From: Rhodobacterales bacterium UBA3080 | GTDB taxonomy: Bacteria > Pseudomonadota > Alphaproteobacteria > Rhodobacterales > Rhodobacteraceae | Length of the DNA stretch: 5,612 nucleotides | Reading direction: 5' to 3' | Assembly (NCBI GenBank): GCA_002366645.1 | Contig: DFBM01000193.1 | Coordinates: 1-5,612, forward strand | Shown: positions 1 to 5,378 of the stretch, one piece after another | How the letters are laid out: each line of letters opens with the position of its first letter | Position numbering within the stretch: position 1 is the first letter of the stretch | The notes under the pieces: generated by a model | What the model saw: the letters and a program-made list of their open reading frames with translations, nothing else | Databases searched by the model: none | What the model was told of the DNA's origin: nothing | Position numbers and translations under genes: made by a program

Positions 1-387
1 CGCACGCTGGTCGCGCAGTGCGTCCGCGACCGGAACGATGATCCGGGCGCGGACAACCGCAGCATTTTCGGTTTGCATTAAGGCATCACAAAGTGCAGCG
101 ATTTCGGCCTTTTTGCGGTCACGACCAGAAATGTAAGCATGCCCTACAGCGCCGCTCTCAAGTTGCAGTGCGCAGCGCGTGACAGTCATCTCACCCAGAT
201 TGAACGCGGCCCCCGTCCCGCCCATTGCGCCGCGAACCATCACGGCACCGACCTCGGGCACCCGCAGCCAATCATATTCCGGCACAATGCCGACATCCGA
301 CCAGGCTTTTAGCAACAATCCCGCGGGGGCTTTGGCAAGGGTCGCCATCCAGCCCTGACGCGCCTCGATTTGGGTTACTTCATTCAT
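1..387 (-). CDS. phnG: C-P lyase subunit PhnG, 3'-truncated by the window edge
   Basis: The minus strand reads open from an ATG at 387-385 through 129 codons to the left edge, with no stop. The family is about 150 residues, so roughly 20 C-terminal residues are missing. PhnG is a cytoplasmic subunit of the C-P lyase core (PhnGHIJ). With PhnH, PhnI and PhnL it helps exchange the adenine of ATP for a phosphonate, giving ribose 1-phosphonate 5-triphosphate. Family signatures seen: an N-terminal RQGWMATLAKA stretch (residues 10-20), VRGAMGGTGAAFNLGEMTVT (62-81) and GHAYISGRDRKKAE (93-106). These three blocks in this order are diagnostic. A modest Shine-Dalgarno (AGAAAGG, 404-398) lies 10 nt before the ATG. 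The gene is divergent from phnF across a 115-bp spacer and is probably first in a phnGHIJ-type operon lying off-window. One CTAGAC repeat unit sits between this ribosome site and the start codon. Confidence 0.95.
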   Translation of the reverse strand, partial: MNEVTQIEARQGWMATLAKAPAGLLLKAWSDVGIVPEYDWLRVPEVGAVMVRGAMGGTGAAFNLGEMTVTRCALQLESGAVGHAYISGRDRKKAEIAALCDALMQTENAAVVRARIIVPVADALRDQRA

Positions 388-388
388 A

Positions 389-438
389 CCCTAGACACCT
401 TTCTGATTTGTCTATACATCTAGACAACTATACAAATC
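389..438. promoter_or_regulatory. Probable PhnF operator: repeated CTAGAC/CTATAC units in the divergent phnG-phnF spacer
   Basis: Four copies of CTA[G/T]AC lie on the plus strand at 391-396, 412-417, 420-425 and 428-433, alternating G, T, G, T in the variable position. The last three belong to contiguous 8-bp repeats (410-417, 418-425, 426-433). The fourth starts 21 bp upstream, two helical turns away. Unit 410-417 is GTCTATAC, a perfect GTNTANAC half-palindromic core typical of HutC-subfamily GntR regulators. Its reverse complement, GTATAGAC, matches the core of the mycobacterial PhnF operator as I recall it. The same stretch also forms a 34-bp imperfect palindrome (405-438, centred on TCTAGA at 419-424) and contains a perfect 7-bp inverted repeat with a 6-bp spacer (408-414 and 421-427). 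TATACA and TATAGA/T hexamers resembling -10 boxes fall inside it, so occupancy could block both promoters. No promoter could be assigned exactly. Binding by the adjacent phnF product is inference. Confidence 0.6.
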
Positions 439-475
439 TTTAGTTTTGGAAGACCCAAAGCACAACGCTCTTTTT

Positions 476-493
476 GTGAAACTTAAATGACAG
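476..493 (-). promoter_or_regulatory. PhoB-box-like element (possible Pho box)
   Basis: On the minus strand this 18-bp element reads CTGTCAT, then TTAA, then GTTTCAC. The first half is a perfect match to the PhoB half-site. The 4-bp AT-rich spacer matches the canonical 7+4+7 layout. The second half matches CTGTCA[C/T] at 5 of 7 positions. It points toward phnG, about 90 bp upstream of that start, and ends 9 bp before the phnF ATG. Phosphate-starvation control is usual for phn operons. Against the call: no convincing -10 sits at the normal distance downstream, and one degenerate half-site makes chance occurrence possible. Confidence 0.35.
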
Positions 494-502
494 GCGAACC
501 CC

Positions 503-1231
503 ATGCAGACGCTTGCGATATGGCGACAGATTTATGAGACCTTGTCTCGGGAAATCGGGTCCGGTCACTACCCCAAAGGAGAAAAGCTTCCGACCGAGGC
601 AGTGCTCGCGACTCGTTTCAACGTCAACCGTCATACAATTCGACGGGCGCTGGCTTCGCTTCAAGAAGAGGGCCTGATCCACGTTCGGCAAGGTGCTGGC
701 GCTTATGTCAGCCAGACTCTTGTCGACTATCGTCTAGATACAAAAACCAGATTCAGTCAAAATCTGGCTGGCACCGGTTTGAAGCTGAGGCGTGAAATAC
801 TGCGTCTGGAGACCCTGCCTTCGTCCAAGAAGGAGGCAGAGTTTTTGCGGCAACTCGAGGGTGCACATGTTCACGTTCTCGAAGCGGTCAGTTTCGTTGA
901 TGGAACTCCCTTCAGCTATTCAAGTTCAATTTTTCCCGCAAAGGTTTTCACTAATCTTCCAGCGTCCTTGCGCAAACACACCTCTGTAACTGCAGCGCTC
1001 GCCGAAAACGGGTTGTTGGATTACAGTCGCGCATGGACAAAGCTTACAGCGAAACGGGCAGTTGGATCGGTTGCACGAGTTTTGCGCGTTACCGAAGGCG
1101 CGCCGGTTTTGCGCACCATAAACCTTAACGTTGATGCAGAAGGTCAGCCCATTGAGTACGGACGAACCTGGTTTCACGCCGACCGCGCCCAATTGGTTGT
1201 CGAAGGGGATATTTTCGACGATGTGTCATAA
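503..1231 (+). CDS. phnF: PhnF, GntR/HutC-family transcriptional regulator of phosphonate metabolism
   Basis: This 242-residue protein is the usual PhnF length. Residues 5-70 form the GntR winged helix-turn-helix. They include W7, the G-x-KLPTE element (26-32) and the recognition-helix signature VNRHTIRRAL (41-50), which is especially typical of PhnF, followed by the wing RQGAGAYV (62-69). Residues about 80-236 form a UTRA effector domain with late motifs resembling EGAPVLRT (198-205) and DAEGQPIEYGRTWF (211-224). It is expected to act as a cytoplasmic dimer that represses phn genes until it binds an effector; the ligand cannot be read from sequence. The start is the ATG at 503. The nearby ATG at 487 is out of frame, and the ribosome site is weak (AGGCGA at 492-497). 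It is divergent from phnG and lies 50 bp upstream of the PhnM-family gene, so the two are probably co-transcribed and autoregulated through the spacer repeats. Confidence 0.93.
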   Translation: MQTLAIWRQIYETLSREIGSGHYPKGEKLPTEAVLATRFNVNRHTIRRALASLQEEGLIHVRQGAGAYVSQTLVDYRLDTKTRFSQNLAGTGLKLRREILRLETLPSSKKEAEFLRQLEGAHVHVLEAVSFVDGTPFSYSSSIFPAKVFTNLPASLRKHTSVTAALAENGLLDYSRAWTKLTAKRAVGSVARVLRVTEGAPVLRTINLNVDAEGQPIEYGRTWFHADRAQLVVEGDIFDDVS

Positions 1232-1281
1232 AACTGTGTGGCAGTGAGGCTATGATCTTCAGATAAATCAGGAGATCGACA

Positions 1282-2460
1282 ATGCCGCAACTGCCAGCTT
1301 TTCGTTTAACCGGAGCCAAAGTCCTGCGTGACGAGATGTTGGTTGATGACGCGCTTTGCTTCTCCAACGGCCGGATATCAAGCAACGCTTCAACCGAGAT
1401 TGATCTGACAGGATATTTCATCCTGCCGGGTATAGTTGATCTTCACGGTGACGGATTTGAACGTCACCTTCAGCCGCGCCCAAACGTTCATTTTGATAAG
1501 ACCACAGGGCTGGAAAACACTGAGGCGGAGCTGGCTGCCAACGGGATCACTACAGCGATCTTGGCGCAATGCTGGTCGTGGCTCGGCGGACGTCGTAGCC
1601 CTGAATACGCGAAAGACTTGCTTAATGTCTGCTCGCGGTACAAACACCGAAGCCTTGTCGATATCCGTTTCCAGCTTCGTTATGAAACTCATATGGTTGA
1701 TACAATTGGTGCCCTTCTGGAAGTTATTCATCAACACGGCATCGAATATCTCGTGTTCAACAACCACATCCACGACGCCGCAAACGCGCAAGACACCGCG
1801 CCCATCGGGTTCGCCGGTTATGCTGCCGAAGCGGGCCGCACGCCACAACAGCATGCCGAAATTCTGAAAGAGATGCTGGGGAACGCCCATTTTGTAGACG
1901 ATAGCTTGCGCCAGATTGCGACGACGCTAAATTCGATGGGAGTGCGTTATGGCTCGCATGACGATGAAACCGCATCGATGCGCCGGTATTTCTCTGAACT
2001 TGGCGCGGATATTTGCGAATTTCCCACGACATTGGAAGCTGCAAAGCAGGCTCGCGCCTTAGGCAATCCAATACTGATGGGTGCCCCGAACGTAATGCGC
2101 GGTGGCTCGCAATCCGGCAACATTGCAGCGCAGGAACTGATCGAGACCGGCCTCTGTGATGCACTGGTTTCCGATTACTACTACCCTGCCTTGCAGGGTG
2201 CGATCTGGGCGTTGGTTGATCGAGGCGTGATGCCACTTGAACAGGCATGGGCATTGATTTCCACAAATCCCGCCCGTGTTCTGGGGCTAGACGACCGTGG
2301 AGAAATTACAGACGGTGCAAGGGCGGATTTTGTGGTTCTGAACGCCGAGACCCGGCGGATCGAAGCAACGTTTTCGAATGGACGCCTCGCGATGCTATCC
2401 GGGCAAGCCGGTGTCAGGTTTACCAATGGTGCGGCACCGCAACAAATAGCGGCGGAATAA
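1282..2460 (+). CDS. phnM: PhnM-family amidohydrolase (ribose 1-phosphonate 5-triphosphate diphosphatase family), divergent variant
   Basis: This 392-residue cytoplasmic metal-dependent hydrolase belongs to the PhnM branch of the amidohydrolase superfamily. Canonical PhnM converts alpha-D-ribose 1-phosphonate 5-triphosphate to the 5-phosphate plus pyrophosphate, just before PhnJ cleaves the C-P bond. Landmarks: LPGIVDLHGDG (48-58) with the metal-binding HxD (H55, D57), ANGITTA (86-92), NNHIHD (160-165), the late SHDDET motif (225-230), EFPTTLEAA (246-254), MGAPNVMRGGSQSGN (266-280), SDYYYP (297-302) and a C-terminal DRGEITDGARADFVVL (338-353). The second half closely resembles E. coli PhnM as I recall it. 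The first half differs: HGDGFERH replaces HTDN, and the DHxPGQRQ block is absent. It may therefore be a paralogue with altered substrate range, and the symbol is a family-level call. A good Shine-Dalgarno (AGGAGA, 1270-1275) sits 6 nt before the ATG. It follows phnF by 50 bp and ends 1 bp from the stop of the opposing gene. Confidence 0.85.
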   Translation: MPQLPAFRLTGAKVLRDEMLVDDALCFSNGRISSNASTEIDLTGYFILPGIVDLHGDGFERHLQPRPNVHFDKTTGLENTEAELAANGITTAILAQCWSWLGGRRSPEYAKDLLNVCSRYKHRSLVDIRFQLRYETHMVDTIGALLEVIHQHGIEYLVFNNHIHDAANAQDTAPIGFAGYAAEAGRTPQQHAEILKEMLGNAHFVDDSLRQIATTLNSMGVRYGSHDDETASMRRYFSELGADICEFPTTLEAAKQARALGNPILMGAPNVMRGGSQSGNIAAQELIETGLCDALVSDYYYPALQGAIWALVDRGVMPLEQAWALISTNPARVLGLDDRGEITDGARADFVVLNAETRRIEATFSNGRLAMLSGQAGVRFTNGAAPQQIAAE

Positions 2461-2472
2461 TCTAGCCGCTGT
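2446..2472. terminator. Possible bidirectional hairpin terminator between convergent genes
   Basis: An 8-bp stem (2446-2453 with 2465-2472, including one U-G pair as plus-strand RNA) encloses an 11-nt loop. The loop holds the stop codons of both convergent genes. The core AGCGGC/GCCGCT pairs perfectly. U-tracts are poor on both sides (AUUUCU on the plus strand, AUUUGUUG on the minus strand), so termination strength is uncertain. No better terminator is visible between the genes. Confidence 0.4.
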
Positions 2473-3079
2473 ATTTCTCCAGGAATGCGTCCACAGGCAT
2501 GTCCCGAAAGTCCGGCAGCGCCACAAGAAGCGTTTCGTGGTTCCAGTCCCACCACTTCAGATCAAGCAACCGGCCCGCAATCGACTGCGAAAACCGCATT
2601 TTGATAATCTTGGCCGGATTACCGGCCACAATTGCGTAATCCGGCACGTCTTTGGTCACAATTGTACCAGCGCCCACAACGGCCCCCGTCCCGATTTTGC
2701 GCCCGGGCAGAACCACCGCACCATGCCCGATCCAAGTGTCCGCGCCCAAAATGCAATCGTGATCGCGCCGCCACTGGAAGAAATCAACTTCGTCCGGTGT
2801 ATCCTCCCAATAGGCCGAAGCGCGATACATGAAATGGTGCAAGCTGGGCCGCCACATCGGGTGATTGCCGGGGTTTATCCGCGCGTTACTTGCGATATTG
2901 GCGAATTTACCAACCTTGGTGTGGGCGATATCCGCGAAGCGGTCGCAATAGGCGTAATCCGCCATCTCAACCTCGTTCAGCCTGGAGTGTGCGCCGATTT
3001 CTACATAGCGCCCCAACATTGAGGCGTTAACGCTGGCGCCTTCATGCACCAGCGCGACTTCGGATAGTTTGGGTTTCAT
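2462..3079 (-). CDS. Hexapeptide-repeat acyltransferase of the phosphonate-associated family
   Basis: This 205-residue protein has a left-handed beta-helix fold of the xenobiotic-acetyltransferase type. Hexapeptide-like repeats occur around residues 9-66 (for example ASVNAS, VGKFANIASNARI) and 108-153 (ILGADTWIGHGAVVLPGRKI, then IGTGAVVGAGTIVTKDVPDY and AIVAGNPAKIIKMRF). Between them is the loop expected to hold the catalytic histidine: NPGNHPMWRPSLHHF, with H73 the likely catalytic residue and W76 nearby. The tail (165-205) is helical and tryptophan-rich (KWWDWNHE). This matches the phosphonate-metabolism hexapeptide family recurrently found in C-P lyase loci. It would transfer an acyl group, usually from acetyl-CoA, to an unknown small molecule in the cytoplasm. 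It is not homologous to the GNAT-type aminoalkylphosphonate acetylase PhnO, though an analogous role is conceivable. Its ATG overlaps the stop of the upstream permease gene (ATGA, 3076-3079), implying translational coupling with transport genes. It converges on the PhnM-family gene. Confidence 0.85.
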   Translation of the reverse strand: MKPKLSEVALVHEGASVNASMLGRYVEIGAHSRLNEVEMADYAYCDRFADIAHTKVGKFANIASNARINPGNHPMWRPSLHHFMYRASAYWEDTPDEVDFFQWRRDHDCILGADTWIGHGAVVLPGRKIGTGAVVGAGTIVTKDVPDYAIVAGNPAKIIKMRFSQSIAGRLLDLKWWDWNHETLLVALPDFRDMPVDAFLEKYSG

Positions 3080-4416
3080 AGTGCGCTTTTCTCTGTGCCA
3101 TTAATCAGACGAATGCGGAGCCAGCTGGACAGGTTGTCCATGATGATAACCACGGCGATAATCAGGAAGATGATGTACATCGTGTTCTCCCAATCCTGAC
3201 CGGTGCGCATCGCGTCAGCCAGTTTCAAACCAATGCCGCCAGCCCCTAGCATCCCGATGACAGTGGCCGAGCGGGTATTGGATTCAAGAAAATACAACGT
3301 CTGCGAAATTAGTACCGGCAGGATCTGCGGAACCACACCGAACCATGTGGTCTGGATTGAACCGGCCCCCGCCGAGTTGACGCCATCCATCTGTTTCTTG
3401 TCGGCGTTCTCTATCGCCTCGGAGAAAAGTTTACCAAAGGTACCAGTATCGGTGAACCAGAGCGCCAGAATACCGGACAGCGGACCAAGGCCAAAAGCGC
3501 GGATGAATATCAGCGACCAGATTAGGGCATCCACACCGCGCAGGAAGTCAAACGTCCGTTTCATAGATCCGCGCAGGAAGCGTATCGGGTTGACGTTATT
3601 GGCGGCCATGAAACTCAGCGGCAAAGCGGTGATTGCGGCCAGAATCGTTCCGCAAAACGCCATCAGAATGGTGATAAGCATTGCGTGCATAACCTGCCCG
3701 TGCTGCCATTCTTTGTTACCCCAGATTTCGGACGCAACCAGATCGAGGTTGGATTGTGAAGGATCAATACGGTCACCCGAAAACACCAGACCGATAGCCC
3801 GCCAAATGCTTGTGCCATTCAAGTCCGACGAGCTGTCAAACCAGAAGTTCTCCCAACCAGTCGAATAGACCTGCAGCGTAATCTTGGACTTGGTCGCGAT
3901 GAACCGCACATAAGTGTCCGGACGACCTTCAATTTTATTGGGTGCAACGCGCATCCAATCATGGGGTTCGCTGTGCAACACCGGGCCACTTGCCGTTGGT
4001 TCTATATCAACGATCAGGTCTTCACGATCATATACACGAAGCGAGGTTTGCGAAACGTAAGCTGTAAACCCCCTGCCCATATCTACACGGGTTTCGCCAT
4101 CTACGGGCACAACCCAGTCTGGCAAAACTTCAAACGCTGTTCGGCGGTTGCCCTCAAGGTTCACCGATATTTCGCCCGATTTCATCGAAAGCTCGACGTG
4201 GTGTTTGTAGGCATAAGAATCCAACGCCAACAAGGTTGCGCGATCCATGCTCGCACGGGCCAGTGCGCCTGAAACGTCAAAAGCAACCCAGATATAAGCG
4301 AGATACCCGATCAGAAAGAACAGCCCACCAAGCCAAGCAACCTGCTTGCGCCGATTGGGCTCCACAGCGTCGGGATAGATCGCAGCCAAGTCTTTCATAT
4401 GTGCGGTAATTGTCAT
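3076..4416 (-). CDS. phnE: Phosphonate ABC transporter permease PhnE, long form (second permease)
   Basis: This inner-membrane permease of a phosphonate importer has 446 residues, clearly longer than the roughly 260-300 of ordinary PhnE. TM1 is residues 27-46. It is followed by about 190 mainly polar residues (50-240) predicted outside the cytoplasm. The conserved permease core then follows, with TM segments near 242-271, 295-320, 360-378 and 411-430. The ABC permease EAA loop, which contacts the ATPase, lies at about 333-366 (SEAIENADKK, then G350, WFGVVPQ). The PhnE signature SATVIGMLGAGGIGLKL is at 383-399. The ATG at 4416 has AGGGGG (4427-4422) 5 nt upstream. It follows the shorter permease gene by 12 bp and overlaps the acetyltransferase start by 4 bp, so it is in the same operon. 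It probably pairs with the shorter permease as a heterodimer. Alphaproteobacterial PhoCDET/PhnCDEE-type transporters are a precedent for two permeases, and phosphate uptake is an alternative role. Confidence 0.92.
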   Translation of the reverse strand: MTITAHMKDLAAIYPDAVEPNRRKQVAWLGGLFFLIGYLAYIWVAFDVSGALARASMDRATLLALDSYAYKHHVELSMKSGEISVNLEGNRRTAFEVLPDWVVPVDGETRVDMGRGFTAYVSQTSLRVYDREDLIVDIEPTASGPVLHSEPHDWMRVAPNKIEGRPDTYVRFIATKSKITLQVYSTGWENFWFDSSSDLNGTSIWRAIGLVFSGDRIDPSQSNLDLVASEIWGNKEWQHGQVMHAMLITILMAFCGTILAAITALPLSFMAANNVNPIRFLRGSMKRTFDFLRGVDALIWSLIFIRAFGLGPLSGILALWFTDTGTFGKLFSEAIENADKKQMDGVNSAGAGSIQTTWFGVVPQILPVLISQTLYFLESNTRSATVIGMLGAGGIGLKLADAMRTGQDWENTMYIIFLIIAVVIIMDNLSSWLRIRLINGTEKSAL

Positions 4417-4428
4417 TGCGGCCCCCTA

Positions 4429-5313
4429 TCAGTGCGCGACTTTGCCGATGAAACGGCGGCGTGCCCATGTGGACAGAATATCGATTGTCATGATCGTCAG
4501 GATCAGCATCAAGATGATCGAAGCGATGTCTGCGCCAAACTTCCAGTCAACGAAGGTTTTAAACTGTTGACCTAAACCACCCGCGCCGACGAACCCAAGA
4601 ATAGCCGAGGCTCGGACGTTGATCTCAAACCGCAGCAATCCATAGCTGATCCAGTTTGGCCAAACCTGCGGGATAATCCCGAACCAGACCTTCTGAATCC
4701 AGCTTGCGCCTGAGGCTTCTAACCCTTCCCAGGCTTTCATGTCCGCGTTCTCGTTCACCTCGGAAAACATCTTGCTAAGCGCGCCGCTGGTATGGAGCGC
4801 GATCGCGGCCACGGCGGCGATTGGGTTTTTACCAAAAATGAATATCAGAAACAGTGCGATAACGATTTCGGGGAACGCACGGGCGATATCGGTGAAACGG
4901 CGTGTGATCCAGACGATCGCATAGTTTTTCACAAGATTTCGCGAAGCCAGAATACTAATTAGGCTGCCAAATCCGAACCCGAACAGGGTCGAAACCACGG
5001 CCATGTTGATCGTCTCGATCAGGTAATAAAAATATGTGTGCTGGATACCGTTTTCTGGGTGTTGCACCGAAAACGGAATGCTCCAAAAGTCCCACCCGCG
5101 CGCGTAAGCTTGTGAGAGGATGTCGTAGGGGTAGTCGAACACCTTGGGCAGACCCGACAATAACGAACCAGAGTTCGCATCCTCGGCAATTCGCACGCCG
5201 CCAATAAGCAAAACGACCAGAAGGATCAGCATCAAGCCCGTGTAAACCCGGCGACGCCGTTCGGCGATTTCGTATTGCGCAGCGATGTTGGTTGTCGCCA
5301 TTATGTTAGTCAT
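4429..5313 (-). CDS. phnE: Phosphonate ABC transporter permease PhnE (first permease)
   Basis: This 294-residue inner-membrane permease has TM1 at about 24-40, then a loop of about 55 residues presumed periplasmic, then TM segments near 98-122, 147-172, 211-229 and 262-282. Typical PhnE motifs are DIARAFPEIVIALFL (142-156), the EAA cytoplasmic loop at about 184-217 (SEVNENADMK, then EGLEASGA and WFGIIPQ) and RASAILGFVGAGGLGQQF (234-251). The start at 5313 is chosen because AGGAGAAGG (5325-5317) lies just upstream. A longer reading from a GTG at 5343 would begin inside the terminator stem, encodes an implausible MRFFMGRRRQ leader and has no ribosome site. With the longer permease downstream it should form the membrane channel for substrate delivered by PhnD, driven by an ATPase (phnC, expected off-window). 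Which paralogue is ancestral cannot be decided here. Confidence 0.93.
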   Translation of the reverse strand: MTNIMATTNIAAQYEIAERRRRVYTGLMLILLVVLLIGGVRIAEDANSGSLLSGLPKVFDYPYDILSQAYARGWDFWSIPFSVQHPENGIQHTYFYYLIETINMAVVSTLFGFGFGSLISILASRNLVKNYAIVWITRRFTDIARAFPEIVIALFLIFIFGKNPIAAVAAIALHTSGALSKMFSEVNENADMKAWEGLEASGASWIQKVWFGIIPQVWPNWISYGLLRFEINVRASAILGFVGAGGLGQQFKTFVDWKFGADIASIILMLILTIMTIDILSTWARRRFIGKVAH

Positions 5314-5316
5314 TTG

Positions 5317-5325
5317 CCTTCTCCT
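5317..5325 (-). promoter_or_regulatory. Ribosome binding site fixing the start of the first permease gene
   Basis: The minus strand carries AGGAGAAGG, with the AGGAG core 7 nt upstream of the ATG at 5313. It lies directly after the terminator U-tract and supports the 294-residue product over the 30-bp longer reading. Confidence 0.8.
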
Positions 5326-5331
5326 ACCCAT

Positions 5332-5363
5332 AAAAAAACGCACCCCCTTTGTCGGGGGCGCGT
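5332..5363 (-). terminator. Intrinsic terminator/attenuator between phnD and the permease genes
   Basis: As minus-strand RNA, 5363-5354 (ACGCG then CCCCC) pairs with 5347-5338 (GGGGG then UGCGU). This gives a 10-bp, GC-rich stem with a single G-U pair and a 6-nt loop (GACAAA). A run of six U follows immediately (5337-5332). The G-U position would be an A-C mismatch in plus-strand RNA, and the U-run is on the minus side only, so it is directional: it acts on transcripts leaving phnD. It begins 15 nt after the phnD stop and ends just before the permease ribosome site. Partial read-through would keep permease levels below those of the binding protein. Confidence 0.85.
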
Positions 5364-5378
5364 CTATTTTAAGAAAAC

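Noticed and set aside
225..443. Plus-strand 72-codon open frame running through the phnG start and the spacer repeats
   Set aside because: It is antisense to the conserved MGGTGAAFNLGEM region of phnG, has arginine/proline-rich shadow composition and would read through the operator region.
392..449. Exact sigma-70 promoters for phnF and phnG
   Set aside because: Hexamers resembling TTGACA (TAGACA) and TATAAT (TATACA, TATAGA/T) exist, but the best pairs have spacers of 13-15 bp; hexamers and operator repeats overlap, so none can be assigned honestly.
1232..1281. A separate promoter or terminator between phnF and the PhnM-family gene
   Set aside because: Only 50 bp with a Shine-Dalgarno; no hairpin or convincing hexamer pair was seen.
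1390..1890. Minus-strand 166-codon frame (and 1757-2266) opposite the PhnM-family gene
   Set aside because: Both are antisense shadows of the conserved amidohydrolase frame, with no recognisable motifs.
3203..3868. Plus-strand 221-codon open frame opposite the long permease
   Set aside because: It is a shadow of the conserved permease core; its composition reflects antisense codons and it has no ribosome site.
4277..4468. Minus-strand 63-codon frame spanning the junction of the two permease genes
   Set aside because: It is out of frame with both well-supported permeases, and no family resemblance is visible.
5314..5343. Upstream GTG extension of the first permease gene
   Set aside because: It starts within the terminator stem, has no ribosome site, and AGGAGAAGG sits correctly before the ATG at 5313.
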